In this document: in pieces, positions 1-7,861 of the stretch | Layout: every line of letters starts with the position of its first letter | Position numbering within the stretch: the stretch's first letter is position 1 | Source: Acidobacteriota bacterium | GTDB taxonomy: Bacteria > Acidobacteriota > Terriglobia > UBA7540 | DNA: 32,215 bases | NCBI GenBank assembly: GCA_021817045.1 | Contig: JAKAWG010000058.1 | Location: 1-32,215, forward strand | Direction: 5' to 3' | Translations under genes and position numbers: made by a program | Notes under the pieces: generated by a model | Database searches by the model: none | What the model saw: the letters and a program-made list of their open reading frames with translations, nothing else | Told to the model about the DNA's origin: nothing

Positions 1-15
1 GCTAAGATTCATCAC
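1..15 (-). CDS. Start of an unidentified minus-strand gene (partial)
   Basis: Reading the minus strand, a perfect AGGAGG Shine-Dalgarno (positions 30-25) is followed by GTG at 15-13 and ATG at 12-10, giving M-N-L-S before the window ends. Upstream on the same strand a TATAAA-like box lies at about 63-58, close enough to serve as a -10 element. Only the first codons are visible, so no product can be named. The gene is divergent from the transposase fragment that follows. Confidence 0.45.
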
Positions 16-128
16 GGCGGTTCTCCTCCTGAGTGATTTAATTTTCCGACAAAAGATTTATATCACTTCTGGAGTCTTCAGCCCCCTCTCCTTCCTGGTC
101 CGTTTACACACTTTATACCGCACTACCG

Positions 129-809
129 GTGGAGCAAGAACTGCGCCAACGCTTGCGGGAGTTGGCCGCGGAGCGACGGCGCTTCGGGTACCGACGTCTG
201 CTGATCTTCCGCGAGCGGGAAGGATGGCGCGTGAACCACAAACGGGTGTACCGGCTGTACCGGCAGGAAGGGCTGGCGGTACGGCGGCGAAAGCGCAAGC
301 GGATTGGCGCGGTGGAACGTCAGCCGCTGGCCCTGCCGACGCGGCCGAACGAGCGCTGGTCGATGGATTTTGTCGCCGACGCACTGAACGACGGCCGGAA
401 GTTTCGGAGTTTGAACATCGTGGACGATTACAATCGGCGTTGTCTGGCGGCGGAGGTGGACACCTCGATTCCCGGCGGGCGCGTGGTGCGTGTGCTGGAG
501 CCCCTGGGCGAGTTGGAAGGACTGCCGGAGATACTCGTGATGGACAACGGGCCGGAATTCGCCGGCCAGGCCCTGGACGCCTGGGCTTACCAGCGAGGCG
601 TGAAGCTGCGCTTCATCGAGCCGAGCAAACCGATTCAGAATGCCTATGTCGAGAGTTTCAACGGGAAGTTCCGGGATGAGTGCTTGAATGAACATTGGTT
701 TGTCAGCTTGCAGGATGCCAGGGAGAGAATCGAAGCCTGGAGGAGGGACTACAACGAGGTCCGACCTCACAGCGCGTTGGGGAATCGAACCCCGGAACTC
801 ACATTATGA
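129..809 (+). pseudogene. IS3-family OrfB transposase, 5'-truncated
   Basis: This is the catalytic half of an IS3-family (IS407/IS51-like) DDE transposase, normally made by frameshifting from orfA. The retained 226 residues begin inside the HTH_21 region (R-R-F-G-Y-R-R-L motif) and continue through the rve integrase core. Catalytic residues are visible: D in S-M-D-F-V-A-D, D in V-M-D-N-G-P-E-F, and E in Y-V-E-S-F-N-G-K-F. The C terminus has the usual P-H-S-A-L-G-N-R-T-P-E. Full OrfB is about 270-290 residues, and neither orfA nor the first part of orfB is present upstream, so the copy is truncated near position 125. The GTG at 129 is only the first possible start and is probably not a native one. 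It should be inactive alone. Confidence 0.9.
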
Positions 810-834
810 TTGGTACAGAAAAGGGGGGCAGGTC
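810..834 (+). mobile_element. Right end of the IS3-family element
   Basis: Just after the transposase stop, the sequence ends in GGGGGGCAGGTCA; its complement starts TGACCTGCCCC, the kind of terminal repeat I associate with IS3-family IS407-type elements. The residue string N-S-H-Y-D-W-Y-R-K encoded in another frame here is also typical of these right ends. No matching left repeat is present because the 5' half is missing. The exact boundary is approximate. Confidence 0.6.
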
Positions 835-896
835 AAGTGGCAACCCTATGTTCCAAAGCTCCGACCGCCATGCACCCACTGCAATTCAGCCCTGCG

Positions 897-924
897 TTGA
901 TGCGGCCCAGAAAGCACGTATAAT
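897..924 (+). promoter_or_regulatory. Candidate sigma70-type promoter of the antitoxin fragment
   Basis: TTGATG at 897-902 and a perfect TATAAT at 919-924 are separated by 16 bases. Transcription would begin near 931, about 36 bases before the ATG at 967, which is preceded by an AGAGG ribosome site. The promoter is intact although the gene it served is truncated. Confidence 0.5.
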
Positions 925-966
925 TGTGCTGCGCGGAATTGTGTGTTACTCGGTAGAGGTGTTGTT

Positions 967-1044
967 ATGAAAACGAACATCACTCTGAGCGTTGACGCTG
1001 AACTGCTCCGCGAGGTACGCGTCCTGGCCGCCGCAGCCAGAGAT
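967..1044 (+). pseudogene. Ribbon-helix-helix antitoxin-like gene, 3'-truncated
   Basis: The ATG at 967 opens a peptide M-K-T-N-I-T-L-S-V-D-A-E-L-L-R-E-V-R-V-L-A, the N-terminal strand and first helix pattern of ribbon-helix-helix (CopG/VapB-type) antitoxins or DNA-binding regulators. Coding similarity stops at about 1035-1044, where the sequence becomes the reverse complement of an IS630 transposase. The C-terminal toxin-binding part and any toxin gene are absent. The reading frame continues into the IS as a meaningless tail to 1155. A free-standing RHH regulator cannot be excluded, but the truncation is clear. Confidence 0.6.
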
Positions 1045-1339
1045 CGATCGTGGAGGTGCGGAACGGCCGGTTTAGGTGTGCGCCCAACTCGGCCAGAGTG
1101 GCGTCGGGCTGCGCGGACCACAAACGCTGCAGTCGTTGCTTCCGCTCTTCGGTGAGCAGCGTCTTACGTCCACACCTGTGCGTCTGGGGCTCCAGCGTGC
1201 GGCGCTCCCGAAACTGCTGGCGGACGCGCCGCACCGCCGCCACGCAGAAGCCTGAAAACGGCGCGATCTCTCGCGTGCTCTTGCCGCGCTCGTAGAGTTC
1301 CAAAATGCGCTTGCGGATCGGAATCGGTATGGCTCGCAT
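1042..1339 (-). pseudogene. IS630-family transposase, N-terminal fragment
   Basis: On the minus strand, ATG at 1339 is preceded by GGAGGAG and encodes the helix-turn-helix domain of an IS630-type transposase: I-R-K-R-I-L-E-L-Y-E-R-G-K-S-T-R-E-I-A, then a linker G-R-K-T-L-L-T-E-E and the W-S-A-Q-P-D-A-T-L-A-E-L second helical region, ending at S-T-I-D-L-W. The whole DDE domain is missing because the fragment joins the RHH gene remnant at about 1042. The non-coding left end of the element probably extends to about 1395, next to the truncated pRiA4b-like gene. A full transposase would be roughly 330-350 residues, so this one cannot transpose on its own. Confidence 0.75.
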
Positions 1340-1397
1340 GAGCACACACTCCTCCACAAGCCCGCCTTTGTAAAGCTACATTAGTTATGGAAATAGT

Positions 1398-1847
1398 CTA
1401 ATGGTCGTCAACATTTTCCATGTAGGCCCATGGACCCCCACAATCTTCCTCCGGCCCGGCTCGCAGCCTTCCAATGCAAACCGGGTATATCTTCTTTGCT
1501 TCCAGCGTTATGCGCTGCTCGATCCGCGCCTCGTGCTCCCACCGGTCACCAAAGTCGTATTCGTACAGGAATCGCTCGTTGATCCGAAATCGGAAGTCGC
1601 CGAGCCGGACCGTACGCGGATCGGAGGAGACGCTGACTCCACCGCTTCGGCTGATCCCGTAATCTTGGCCGTGGAGGTGAGAGCGGTGAAGATGTAGGTC
1701 GCTCCAGTCAAAGGCAATTTGCAGGGTGTAATGGAGGTCGGCTATAGCGTTGTCACCGCGGACCAGGAGCCGTCGCCAAATCATCGGGTTGATGCCGCGA
1801 ATCCAAACGTGGAGTTGGTAGACTTCGGCCGCGCCTGCATTCTCCAC
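1398..1847 (-). pseudogene. Plasmid pRiA4b ORF-3-like protein, 3'-truncated
   Basis: The 149-residue product matches the pRiA4b ORF-3 family (a domain of unknown function found on plasmids and in accessory regions). Visible hallmarks are V-Y-Q-L-H-V-W-I-R-G-I-N-P-M-I-W-R-R near the start, L-H-Y-T-L-Q-I-A-F-D-W-S-D, the H-L-H-R-S-H-L-H segment, Y-E-Y-D-F-G-D-R-W-E-H, and E-D-C-G-G-P-W-A-Y at the end. The start is a GTG at 1847 with an in-frame stop a few codons upstream and no strong ribosome site. The family usually continues for some 30-50 residues past G-G-P-W; here a stop comes after V-D-D-H, right where the IS630 remnant begins, so insertion probably removed the C terminus. Confidence 0.7.
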
Positions 1848-2336
1848 GATACGGCGAGGGTATCAAGAAATGGCGGCTCGAGCAGGAAGCTCTTGATTAT
1901 TGGTAGCGCAAGAAACTCTTTTCGAATTCCTGATGGCTTGCCCCCGGTTTGGAATGGTCTCCTTCCCCAAAACGGTGATCTGACCTCCCTCTGCCGTAGC
2001 TTGGAGATCCTGCCATTTCAAACTACAGACTTCACTGACCCAGCCGCCGTAGGCAAGCCCCGAGAAAACACTTACGGGTTGTCGTGCGGCTGCCCCGATA
2101 CAAGGGAGCAGCCTCGAGAAATGACCTTATGGATCGACGTGCTACGGGCGCGAGTTTCCGTGATATTTTGCATTCGTCAATATGGACTCATTGTCGTACA
2201 GATCGAGCCGAATCGAAATTGCTTCTTGATTTTCGGCGCGAGTTTTGCGAAAGTCACTATCTGTATTCTTAGACCGTTTCGTCCGCATCTTTGACGATAC
2301 AGCAGCCCGGCCACAATTACGCAAGGTATTCAGCTC
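1848..2336. other. Intergenic stretch before the respiratory operon
   Basis: I see no recognisable gene on either strand. Open frames of about 60 codons exist, but they show no family motif and no good ribosome site. The stretch is AT-richer near 2150-2280 than its surroundings. It should contain the promoter of the oxidase operon, but I cannot point to a convincing -35/-10 pair. Confidence 0.5.
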
Positions 2337-3413
2337 ATGTCCGCAAAGACTGGCCTTTCACACAAACGAGCCCGAGGCTGGGCTCGCATCGAAGCTCTTA
2401 CCTGCACAGTGATTACGGGAGCTGTCAGTAGACTCTTCGCAAGCGCGCCAGTTGGATCGCAACCCACGAACATTTTCGCGCCCGTTTCGACTCCCGCGGA
2501 CGAACTTTACCACCTGTCCCTTTTCGATCTCAGCGTGTGCGCAGGAATTTTCATCGTGGTGTTTATCCTCCTGGTTTATGCTGTGATGAAGTTCCGGCGC
2601 CGAGCGGACGACGATGGCCGCGAGCCCCCACAGATTTACGGCAGCGATCAATTGGAGCTGGCCTGGACGGTGCTTCCGATTCTGATCGTCGTGGTATTGT
2701 TCCTCACGTCAGCCCGCGTGATCCACACCGTTGAGGACGCTCGCGAGCCCGCAAATGCCCTTAGAATCACGGTCGTGGGCCACCGCTTCTGGTGGGAATA
2801 TCGGTATGTGCAGTACGGATTCGTCACGGCGGACGAGTTGCACGTCCCTGTCAGCACACCGCGCCATCCCTGGCCTACGTTTTTGACGCTGCTTTCTGCG
2901 GATACCGACCATGGGTGGTGGGTGCCGCGGCTGGCCGGAAAGACGGATGTGATTCCGAACCGCGTGAACCATACCTGGATTGATCCGCACCGCGTGGGCC
3001 TTTATCTCGGCCAATGCTCCCAATTCTGCGGCACGGCGCACGCGATGATGCTGATTCGGGTCTACGTCCAGACCCGCGCTCAGTTTGAGGCGTGGTTGAA
3101 GAATCAGCAAACGGCCGCAGCAAACGATCCAGGTCCTGCTGTCACTGCGGGCCGCCGTGCCTTCGAGAGCACCGCCTGCATTAATTGCCACACGGTCCGC
3201 GGCACGGTCGCCGACGGCCGCTTCGGTCCCGATCTAACCCATCTGATGAGCCGACAGACGCTGGGCTCCGGCGTCATTCCGAATACGCCCGAGAATCTGC
3301 GGCGTTGGATTCAGGGCCCGCCCGCCATCAAGCCTGGCGTGGAGATGCCCCCAATGAATCTGTCGAGCCGCCAATTAAACGAGCTGGTAGCCTATCTCGA
3401 AACCTTGCACTGA
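2337..3413 (+). CDS. coxB: Cytochrome c oxidase subunit II with fused cytochrome c (caa3 type)
   Basis: The product takes electrons into the heme-copper oxidase through the dinuclear CuA centre. The 358-residue protein has an N-terminal leader, two membrane helices (about 64-85 and 108-128), and a periplasmic cupredoxin domain with CuA ligands H192, C227, C231, H235 and M238 (motif C-S-Q-F-C-G-T-A-H-A-M-M). A C-terminal class I cytochrome c domain follows, with C-I-N-C-H at 281-285 and a candidate axial methionine at 337 or 340 in M-P-P-M-N. The fusion marks a caa3-type oxidase. The ATG at 2337 has only a weak AAGG upstream. It is the first gene of a long co-directional operon, 25 bases before subunit I. 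The CuA loop has Q where many homologues have E; that position uses its backbone carbonyl, so activity should hold. Confidence 0.95.
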   Translation: MSAKTGLSHKRARGWARIEALTCTVITGAVSRLFASAPVGSQPTNIFAPVSTPADELYHLSLFDLSVCAGIFIVVFILLVYAVMKFRRRADDDGREPPQIYGSDQLELAWTVLPILIVVVLFLTSARVIHTVEDAREPANALRITVVGHRFWWEYRYVQYGFVTADELHVPVSTPRHPWPTFLTLLSADTDHGWWVPRLAGKTDVIPNRVNHTWIDPHRVGLYLGQCSQFCGTAHAMMLIRVYVQTRAQFEAWLKNQQTAAANDPGPAVTAGRRAFESTACINCHTVRGTVADGRFGPDLTHLMSRQTLGSGVIPNTPENLRRWIQGPPAIKPGVEMPPMNLSSRQLNELVAYLETLH

Positions 3414-3438
3414 CCTCTAGTTCTGAGGAGAAACATGC

Positions 3439-5124
3439 ATGGCTCCTGATTCCATGCCGATTGCGAGAGCCCTTTCCTTGCCACGGAGCGAACGTAAGCC
3501 GTGGCTGGAAGTGCTCCACGAATGGGTCATCACGGTCGATCACAAGAAGATCGGGGTGATGTATGTTCTCTATGGCCTGCTCTTCATGGTCGCCGGAGGG
3601 ATCGAAGCCACGCTCATGCGGATTCAGCTTGCGGTTCCCGAAGCGCGTTTTGTTTCCCCGCAGGTTTTCAACCGGCTCTTCACCATGCATGGCACGACCA
3701 TGATCTTCTTTGTGGCGATGCCCATTCTCTTTGGTTTTGCGAATTACCTGGTGCCCCTGATGATTGGCGCTCGAGATATGGCCTTTCCGAGACTCAACGC
3801 TTTCAGCTTCTGGATGACCGCCTTCGGGGGCTTGTTGCTTTACTTCAGCTACGTGGGCGGGGCGGGCGTTTACGGCGCCGGAAGCGCGCCCTCCTTCGGC
3901 TGGTGGGCTTACGCGCCTCTCACGTCCCCAGCTTTTGCCCGAGGCCACAGCACGGATTTCTGGACGTTGGCGCTGCTCGTTTCCGGCGTGGGAACCGTCG
4001 GCTTCGGCGTGAACACGGTCGCGACTATTTTATGTATGCGATGTCCGGGAATGAAGCTTACCAAGATGCCCCTGCTCGTTTGGCTGAATCTGGTGATGGG
4101 CGGCATGCTGTTCTTCACCATCAGCCCGCTTACCGCCGCTCAATTGATGCTGATGATTGACCGCTACCTGGGCGGGCATTTCTTCGACACGCAGGCTGGC
4201 GGCAAGGCGACGCTATGGATGCACTTTTTCTGGATATTCGGCCATCCGGAAGTGTACGTCCTTATCATTCCCGCCTTCGCTTTCCTGTCGGAGATTGTTC
4301 CGGTTTTTTCACGCAAAGCCATCTTCGGCTATCCGATCATGGTCGCCGCGACCGTGGGTATTGGATTCATCAGCTTCGGCGTCTGGGCCCACCACCTCTA
4401 CACAATCGATATGCCTTCTTACGGCCAGGCGTTTTTCGTAGGCATGTCGCTCGCCATCGCCGTGCCCACCGGAATCAAAATCTTCAACTGGCTGGCCACG
4501 ATGTGGGGCGGCAAAATCTGGCTGGCCACGCCCATGCTGTTTTGCGTCGGATTTCTCTTTCAGTTTCTCATCGCCGGACTCACCGGCGTCATCCTGGCCA
4601 ACGCGCCTTTCGACTGGCAACTCGGAAACTCGTATTTTGTGGTAGCGCATTTCCACTACGTGATCGTCGGCGGAATTCTTTTCGCGTTGTTTGGCGCTTT
4701 TTATTACTGGTTCCCGAAAGTGACCGGCCGCATGATGGATGAAACCCTCGGCAAATGGCACTTCTGGCTGTTCGTTATCGGCTTCCACTTGACTTTTGAC
4801 CCGATGCACATCGCCGGCATTCTCGGCATGCCGCGCCGAATCTGGACTTATCAGCCGGGGCACGGCTGGGCGATTTGGAACATGATCTCCACGTTCGGAG
4901 TGTTCGTCCAAGCGACGGCGATCCTGATTTTTGTTTTCAACCTCATCCACTCCTATTTACAGGGCGCGCAGGCGGGTGATGACCCATGGGATGCGTGGAC
5001 GCTCGAGTGGTCCACTAGCTCACCGCCGCCTCCGTATAATTTCGCGGTCATTCCGGAAGTAAAAAGCCGGCGTCCGCTGTGGGACTTGAAACATCCGGAG
5101 GATCCGGATTGGCAATATGAGTGA
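3439..5124 (+). CDS. coxA: Cytochrome c oxidase subunit I, A1-type heme-copper oxidase
   Basis: This is the catalytic, proton-pumping subunit that reduces O2 to water. It has 561 residues with about 12 membrane helices. Signatures include T-M-H-G-T-T-M (low-spin heme ligand), H-P-E-V-Y (CuB histidine, the D-channel glutamate and the cross-linked tyrosine), W-A-H-H-L-Y-T (two CuB histidines), and V-A-H-F-H-Y-V (heme ligands). D-channel entrance residues are kept in R-D-M-A-F-P-R-L-N. The glutamate in H-P-E-V-Y indicates A1 rather than A2 type. GAGGAG at 3425-3430 sits 8 bases before the ATG at 3439, which decides the start over the out-of-frame ATG at 3435. The gene lies between subunits II and III. 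Confidence 0.97.
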   Translation: MAPDSMPIARALSLPRSERKPWLEVLHEWVITVDHKKIGVMYVLYGLLFMVAGGIEATLMRIQLAVPEARFVSPQVFNRLFTMHGTTMIFFVAMPILFGFANYLVPLMIGARDMAFPRLNAFSFWMTAFGGLLLYFSYVGGAGVYGAGSAPSFGWWAYAPLTSPAFARGHSTDFWTLALLVSGVGTVGFGVNTVATILCMRCPGMKLTKMPLLVWLNLVMGGMLFFTISPLTAAQLMLMIDRYLGGHFFDTQAGGKATLWMHFFWIFGHPEVYVLIIPAFAFLSEIVPVFSRKAIFGYPIMVAATVGIGFISFGVWAHHLYTIDMPSYGQAFFVGMSLAIAVPTGIKIFNWLATMWGGKIWLATPMLFCVGFLFQFLIAGLTGVILANAPFDWQLGNSYFVVAHFHYVIVGGILFALFGAFYYWFPKVTGRMMDETLGKWHFWLFVIGFHLTFDPMHIAGILGMPRRIWTYQPGHGWAIWNMISTFGVFVQATAILIFVFNLIHSYLQGAQAGDDPWDAWTLEWSTSSPPPPYNFAVIPEVKSRRPLWDLKHPEDPDWQYE

Positions 5125-5133
5125 GGAGGCCTG

Positions 5134-5727
5134 ATGAGCACAGTTCCCGCCGCGATCCCGTCTTCCTGGGCGACGCGCCTTCCCCGGCGTGGACACATCG
5201 GCATGCTCTCGCTCGTGGCGGCGGAATCGGCCATTTTTTCGATTTTCATCGTCGCCTACATCTATTACATCGGCAAGAGCCTTAGCGGCCCCACTCCGAG
5301 GCAGATACTCGTTGTCCCCGTTTTCGGCACGGTATGCCTGCTTTCGAGCAGCCTCACCATCCACTTGGCCGTAACCGGACTACGCAAGGGGCGGGCAAGG
5401 GTCTTCAAAGCGTTTTGGGCGATTACGGCGGCGCTCGGAGCCATCTTCCTGACCGGAACGGCACTCGACTGGCGCCGGATGATTTACAAGCTTGGGTTCA
5501 CCATTCGCACCAATTTGTTTGGAACCACGTATTATTCGTTAGTCGGCTTGCACGCTTTCCACGTGACAGTAGGCTTCATCATGCTGGCCATCGTACTCAT
5601 TTTCGCGCTGGCCGGCAAGGTGCGCCAGGAGCACGCCGAAAAGTGCGAAGCGCTCTCGATTTACTGGCACTTCGTCGACGCCGTGTGGGTAGTGGTATTC
5701 ACGGTGGTTTATATCGTCGGGCGATAG
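5134..5727 (+). CDS. coxC: Cytochrome c oxidase subunit III
   Basis: Subunit III stabilises subunit I and its proton uptake. The 197-residue product has five predicted membrane helices (the short bacterial form, lacking the first two helices of the 7-helix type). Family motifs are the first-helix A-A-E-S-A-I-F segment, G-L-H-A-F-H-V-T-V-G around residues 140-150, and the final W-H-F-V-D-A-V-W-V-V-V-F. GAGGAGG directly after the subunit I stop provides the ribosome site for ATG 5134, with 9 bases between the two genes. No separate subunit IV gene follows; the next gene may take part of that role. Confidence 0.93.
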   Translation: MSTVPAAIPSSWATRLPRRGHIGMLSLVAAESAIFSIFIVAYIYYIGKSLSGPTPRQILVVPVFGTVCLLSSSLTIHLAVTGLRKGRARVFKAFWAITAALGAIFLTGTALDWRRMIYKLGFTIRTNLFGTTYYSLVGLHAFHVTVGFIMLAIVLIFALAGKVRQEHAEKCEALSIYWHFVDAVWVVVFTVVYIVGR

Positions 5728-5741
5728 GAAGAGCAAGACGC

Positions 5742-6602
5742 ATGGCTGAGGAGACGAAACGGGCAGAAGACCTGCCGCGCGAAGTGGAAATGCCTTCACC
5801 CACCGCGTGGCCTATCGTGCTGGCCGCCGGCATTACGCTGCTGGTGGCCGGTCTGGCCACTACGGTCTGGCTCACCGTGCTGGGCGCCTGCCTGGCCGCC
5901 GCCGGCACTGTAGGATGGTTTCGCCATTTATATCCCCACGAGCGCCTGGAAACAGAGCGAGTGGAACATGAACCTTTTAAGCCCGTCACGGAGCGGCCCG
6001 AAGTTGCCCGGCGTCGCGAAGTCATTCAGGAGGGGCATCGCGCCCGCGTGCCGGTTGAGATCTACCCCGTCTCCGCTGGAATCAAAGGCGGGCTCGCTGG
6101 CAGCGTCGCCATGGCGCTGCTGGCCATGCTTTACGGCGTCGTGTCTCATCATGGTATTTGGTACCCCATCAACCTGCTGGCCGCCGTCGTTTATGCGCGC
6201 CCTTTGCTCGTTTCAAGCCACCAGATCTCTACCTTCCACATTCAGCTTTTTCTGGTAGCCGCCGCCATTCACGTGCTTGCGTCACTTCTCGTGGGCTTGC
6301 TCTACGGCGCCGTTCTCCCGATGTTTCCCCGGCGGCCGATTCTGCTGGGAGGATTCGTCGCGCCTATCGTTTGGTCTGGTCTTTTGCACAGCGTTTTAGG
6401 CATCATCAACCCTTTGCTCAATCAGCGCATAAGCTGGGGATGGTTCGTGGCTTCACAGATAGGCTTTGGGATTGTGGCTGGGTTGGTGGTGGCCCGGCAG
6501 GGACGTATCCATACGCGCCAGTATCTGCCGTTCGCAATTCGGGCGGGTCTTGAAGTATCCGGCCGACCGCAAGATAAGGACCCGGGGGAGGGCCAGCAAT
6601 GA
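5742..6602 (+). CDS. Multi-pass membrane protein of the oxidase operon, function unknown
   Basis: The 286-residue product has a short charged N terminus, two closely spaced helices (roughly 20-60), a charged cytoplasmic or periplasmic stretch with many E and R residues (60-110), then about five or six more helices and a short polar tail. The first part, beginning with P-T-A-W-P-I-V-L-A-A-G, resembles in layout the small subunit IV-type proteins of bacterial oxidases; the second part recalls no family I can name. No heme, copper or Fe-S motif is visible. ATG 5742 lies 14 bases after coxC and the stop overlaps the next gene by ATGA, so it is translationally tied to the operon. A structural or assembly role in the bc-caa3 system is an inference from position only. 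Confidence 0.75.
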   Translation: MAEETKRAEDLPREVEMPSPTAWPIVLAAGITLLVAGLATTVWLTVLGACLAAAGTVGWFRHLYPHERLETERVEHEPFKPVTERPEVARRREVIQEGHRARVPVEIYPVSAGIKGGLAGSVAMALLAMLYGVVSHHGIWYPINLLAAVVYARPLLVSSHQISTFHIQLFLVAAAIHVLASLLVGLLYGAVLPMFPRRPILLGGFVAPIVWSGLLHSVLGIINPLLNQRISWGWFVASQIGFGIVAGLVVARQGRIHTRQYLPFAIRAGLEVSGRPQDKDPGEGQQ

Positions 6603-7333
6603 CCTGCTGGCGGCGGCTTCCCGCGCTGCTCCCTGCTCTTTTTTTGATTTTGGCGATGGCAGGATGCAGCAGTTTACCCGGGCGGCCGGGCCTAGGACCG
6701 GAGGTTCAGCGGCCGTCCGACGTGATGAATTTCGGCGTGTTGTACAAGCAGAATTGCTCCGGCTGCCATGGGCCGGAGGGCCGGGGTGGGCCGGCGTTCC
6801 CGTTGGCGGACCCGGTTTATCTATCCATTGTTAACGATGCGACGTTGCGAACGATTACCGCGCAAGGTGTGCCGAACAGCTTGATGCCTGCTTTTGCGCG
6901 AAGCGCAGGCGGCATGCTCACCGATCAGCAAATTGATGCGATTGTCGAAGGCATGCGCAAGAATTGGGCGAAGCCCGGCATCCTGGCCGGCGTCACGCCT
7001 CCGCCATATTCTGCACCGCTCGGGGATCCCAAGCGCGGCACCCAGGTCTATCAGACTTTCTGCCAATCGTGTCATGGTCCTGGAGGAAAAGGAGGGGCAA
7101 AGGCAAGCTCGATTGTCGATGGGTCGTACCTTGGGCTCGTCAGCGATCAGGAGCTTCGTACGGACGTGATCTGCGGATGGCCTCATCTGGGTGCACCCGA
7201 TTGGCGCAGCGACGTGCCTGGCCATCCCATGACGGCTCAGGAAATCGCCGACGTCGTCGCCTACCTAGCCGCCCAGCGTCCCAAGTTCCCTGGCCGGCCT
7301 TATCCCGGCCAACCCTCAAGAAGGAGAAAGTGA
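6599..7333 (+). CDS. Diheme cytochrome c lipoprotein
   Basis: This is a 244-residue exported electron carrier. An N-terminal signal with lipobox L-A-M-A-G-C (acylated C23) anchors it outside the cytoplasmic membrane. Two class I cytochrome c domains follow: C-S-G-C-H at 53-57 with M96 (S-L-M-P-A-F) as likely sixth ligand, and C-Q-S-C-H at 155-159 with M211 as a candidate ligand. The start ATG overlaps the previous stop (ATGA) and the stop TGA directly abuts the ATG of the Rieske gene, so expression is tightly coupled. It could shuttle electrons between the bc complex and the cytochrome domain of CoxB, or be a fixed bc-complex subunit replacing cytochrome c1. The last 20 residues are basic and proline-rich. 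Confidence 0.9.
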   Translation: MTCWRRLPALLPALFLILAMAGCSSLPGRPGLGPEVQRPSDVMNFGVLYKQNCSGCHGPEGRGGPAFPLADPVYLSIVNDATLRTITAQGVPNSLMPAFARSAGGMLTDQQIDAIVEGMRKNWAKPGILAGVTPPPYSAPLGDPKRGTQVYQTFCQSCHGPGGKGGAKASSIVDGSYLGLVSDQELRTDVICGWPHLGAPDWRSDVPGHPMTAQEIADVVAYLAAQRPKFPGRPYPGQPSRRRK

Positions 7334-7861
7334 ATGACGGAGAATGTATCCCGGCGGGCTGCGCTGCTGAAGTTAGGCGTCTTGCTGAACGCCCTTGTGG
7401 CCGTTATCCTCGCCATTCCGGTGGTCGGATATCTATTCTCGGCGGTCGAGCGAAAGCACCGCTATACGGGATGGGTGTCGCTGGGGCCGCTCGCGGAATT
7501 TCCGGCAGGCCAAACTCGCTTGGCCAAGTTCACGAACCCACAGCGTCGCCCCTGGGACGGCAAAACCGCCGACATCCCGTGCTGGGTGCGCAACATCGAC
7601 ACACAGACTTTTCAAGTTTTCGCCATCAACTGCACACATCTTGGCTGTCCGGTGCGGTGGTTCCCGCAGTCGCAATTGTTCATGTGCCCGTGCCATGGAG
7701 GAGTTTACTACGCGGACGGTGCCCGCGCTGCCGGCCCTCCGCCACGCGGACTTTTTCAGTACCGCTACCGGATTCAAAAGGGCCAGCTCATGATCAAGGC
7801 GGGTGAACTGCCGACGCTCGCTACCTGCGGCGCTATCGAACCCATTGGAGAAAAATCTTGA
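7334..7861 (+). CDS. Rieske 2Fe-2S protein of a bc-type complex
   Basis: This is the high-potential iron-sulfur subunit that accepts the first electron from quinol. The 175-residue protein begins with a twin-arginine segment S-R-R-A-A-L-L-K-L and one membrane helix (about 10-35), typical of an uncleaved Tat anchor. The cluster-binding boxes are C-T-H-L-G-C (C100, H102, C105) and C-P-C-H-G-G (C118, C120, H121); C105 and C120 would form the stabilising disulfide. The gene follows the diheme cytochrome without a gap and overlaps the cytochrome b start. The fold and position fit a QcrA/PetC-type subunit. Confidence 0.95.
   Translation: MTENVSRRAALLKLGVLLNALVAVILAIPVVGYLFSAVERKHRYTGWVSLGPLAEFPAGQTRLAKFTNPQRRPWDGKTADIPCWVRNIDTQTFQVFAINCTHLGCPVRWFPQSQLFMCPCHGGVYYADGARAAGPPPRGLFQYRYRIQKGQLMIKAGELPTLATCGAIEPIGEKS

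Noticed and set aside
123-770. Long minus-strand open frame across the first transposase
   Set aside because: It mirrors the IS3 transposase on the opposite strand, is rich in P, R and Q, and has no family motif.
1848-2336. Small genes in the gap before coxB
   Set aside because: Frames of about 60 codons on both strands lack ribosome sites and motifs.
4309-4950. Large minus-strand frame inside coxA
   Set aside because: It is a shadow of the coxA reading frame, very rich in D, E, H and R, with no recognisable domain.
5334-5741. Possible N-terminal extension of the 286-residue membrane protein
   Set aside because: The extension overlaps coxC out of frame and looks like shadow translation; the ATG at 5742 begins the real protein.
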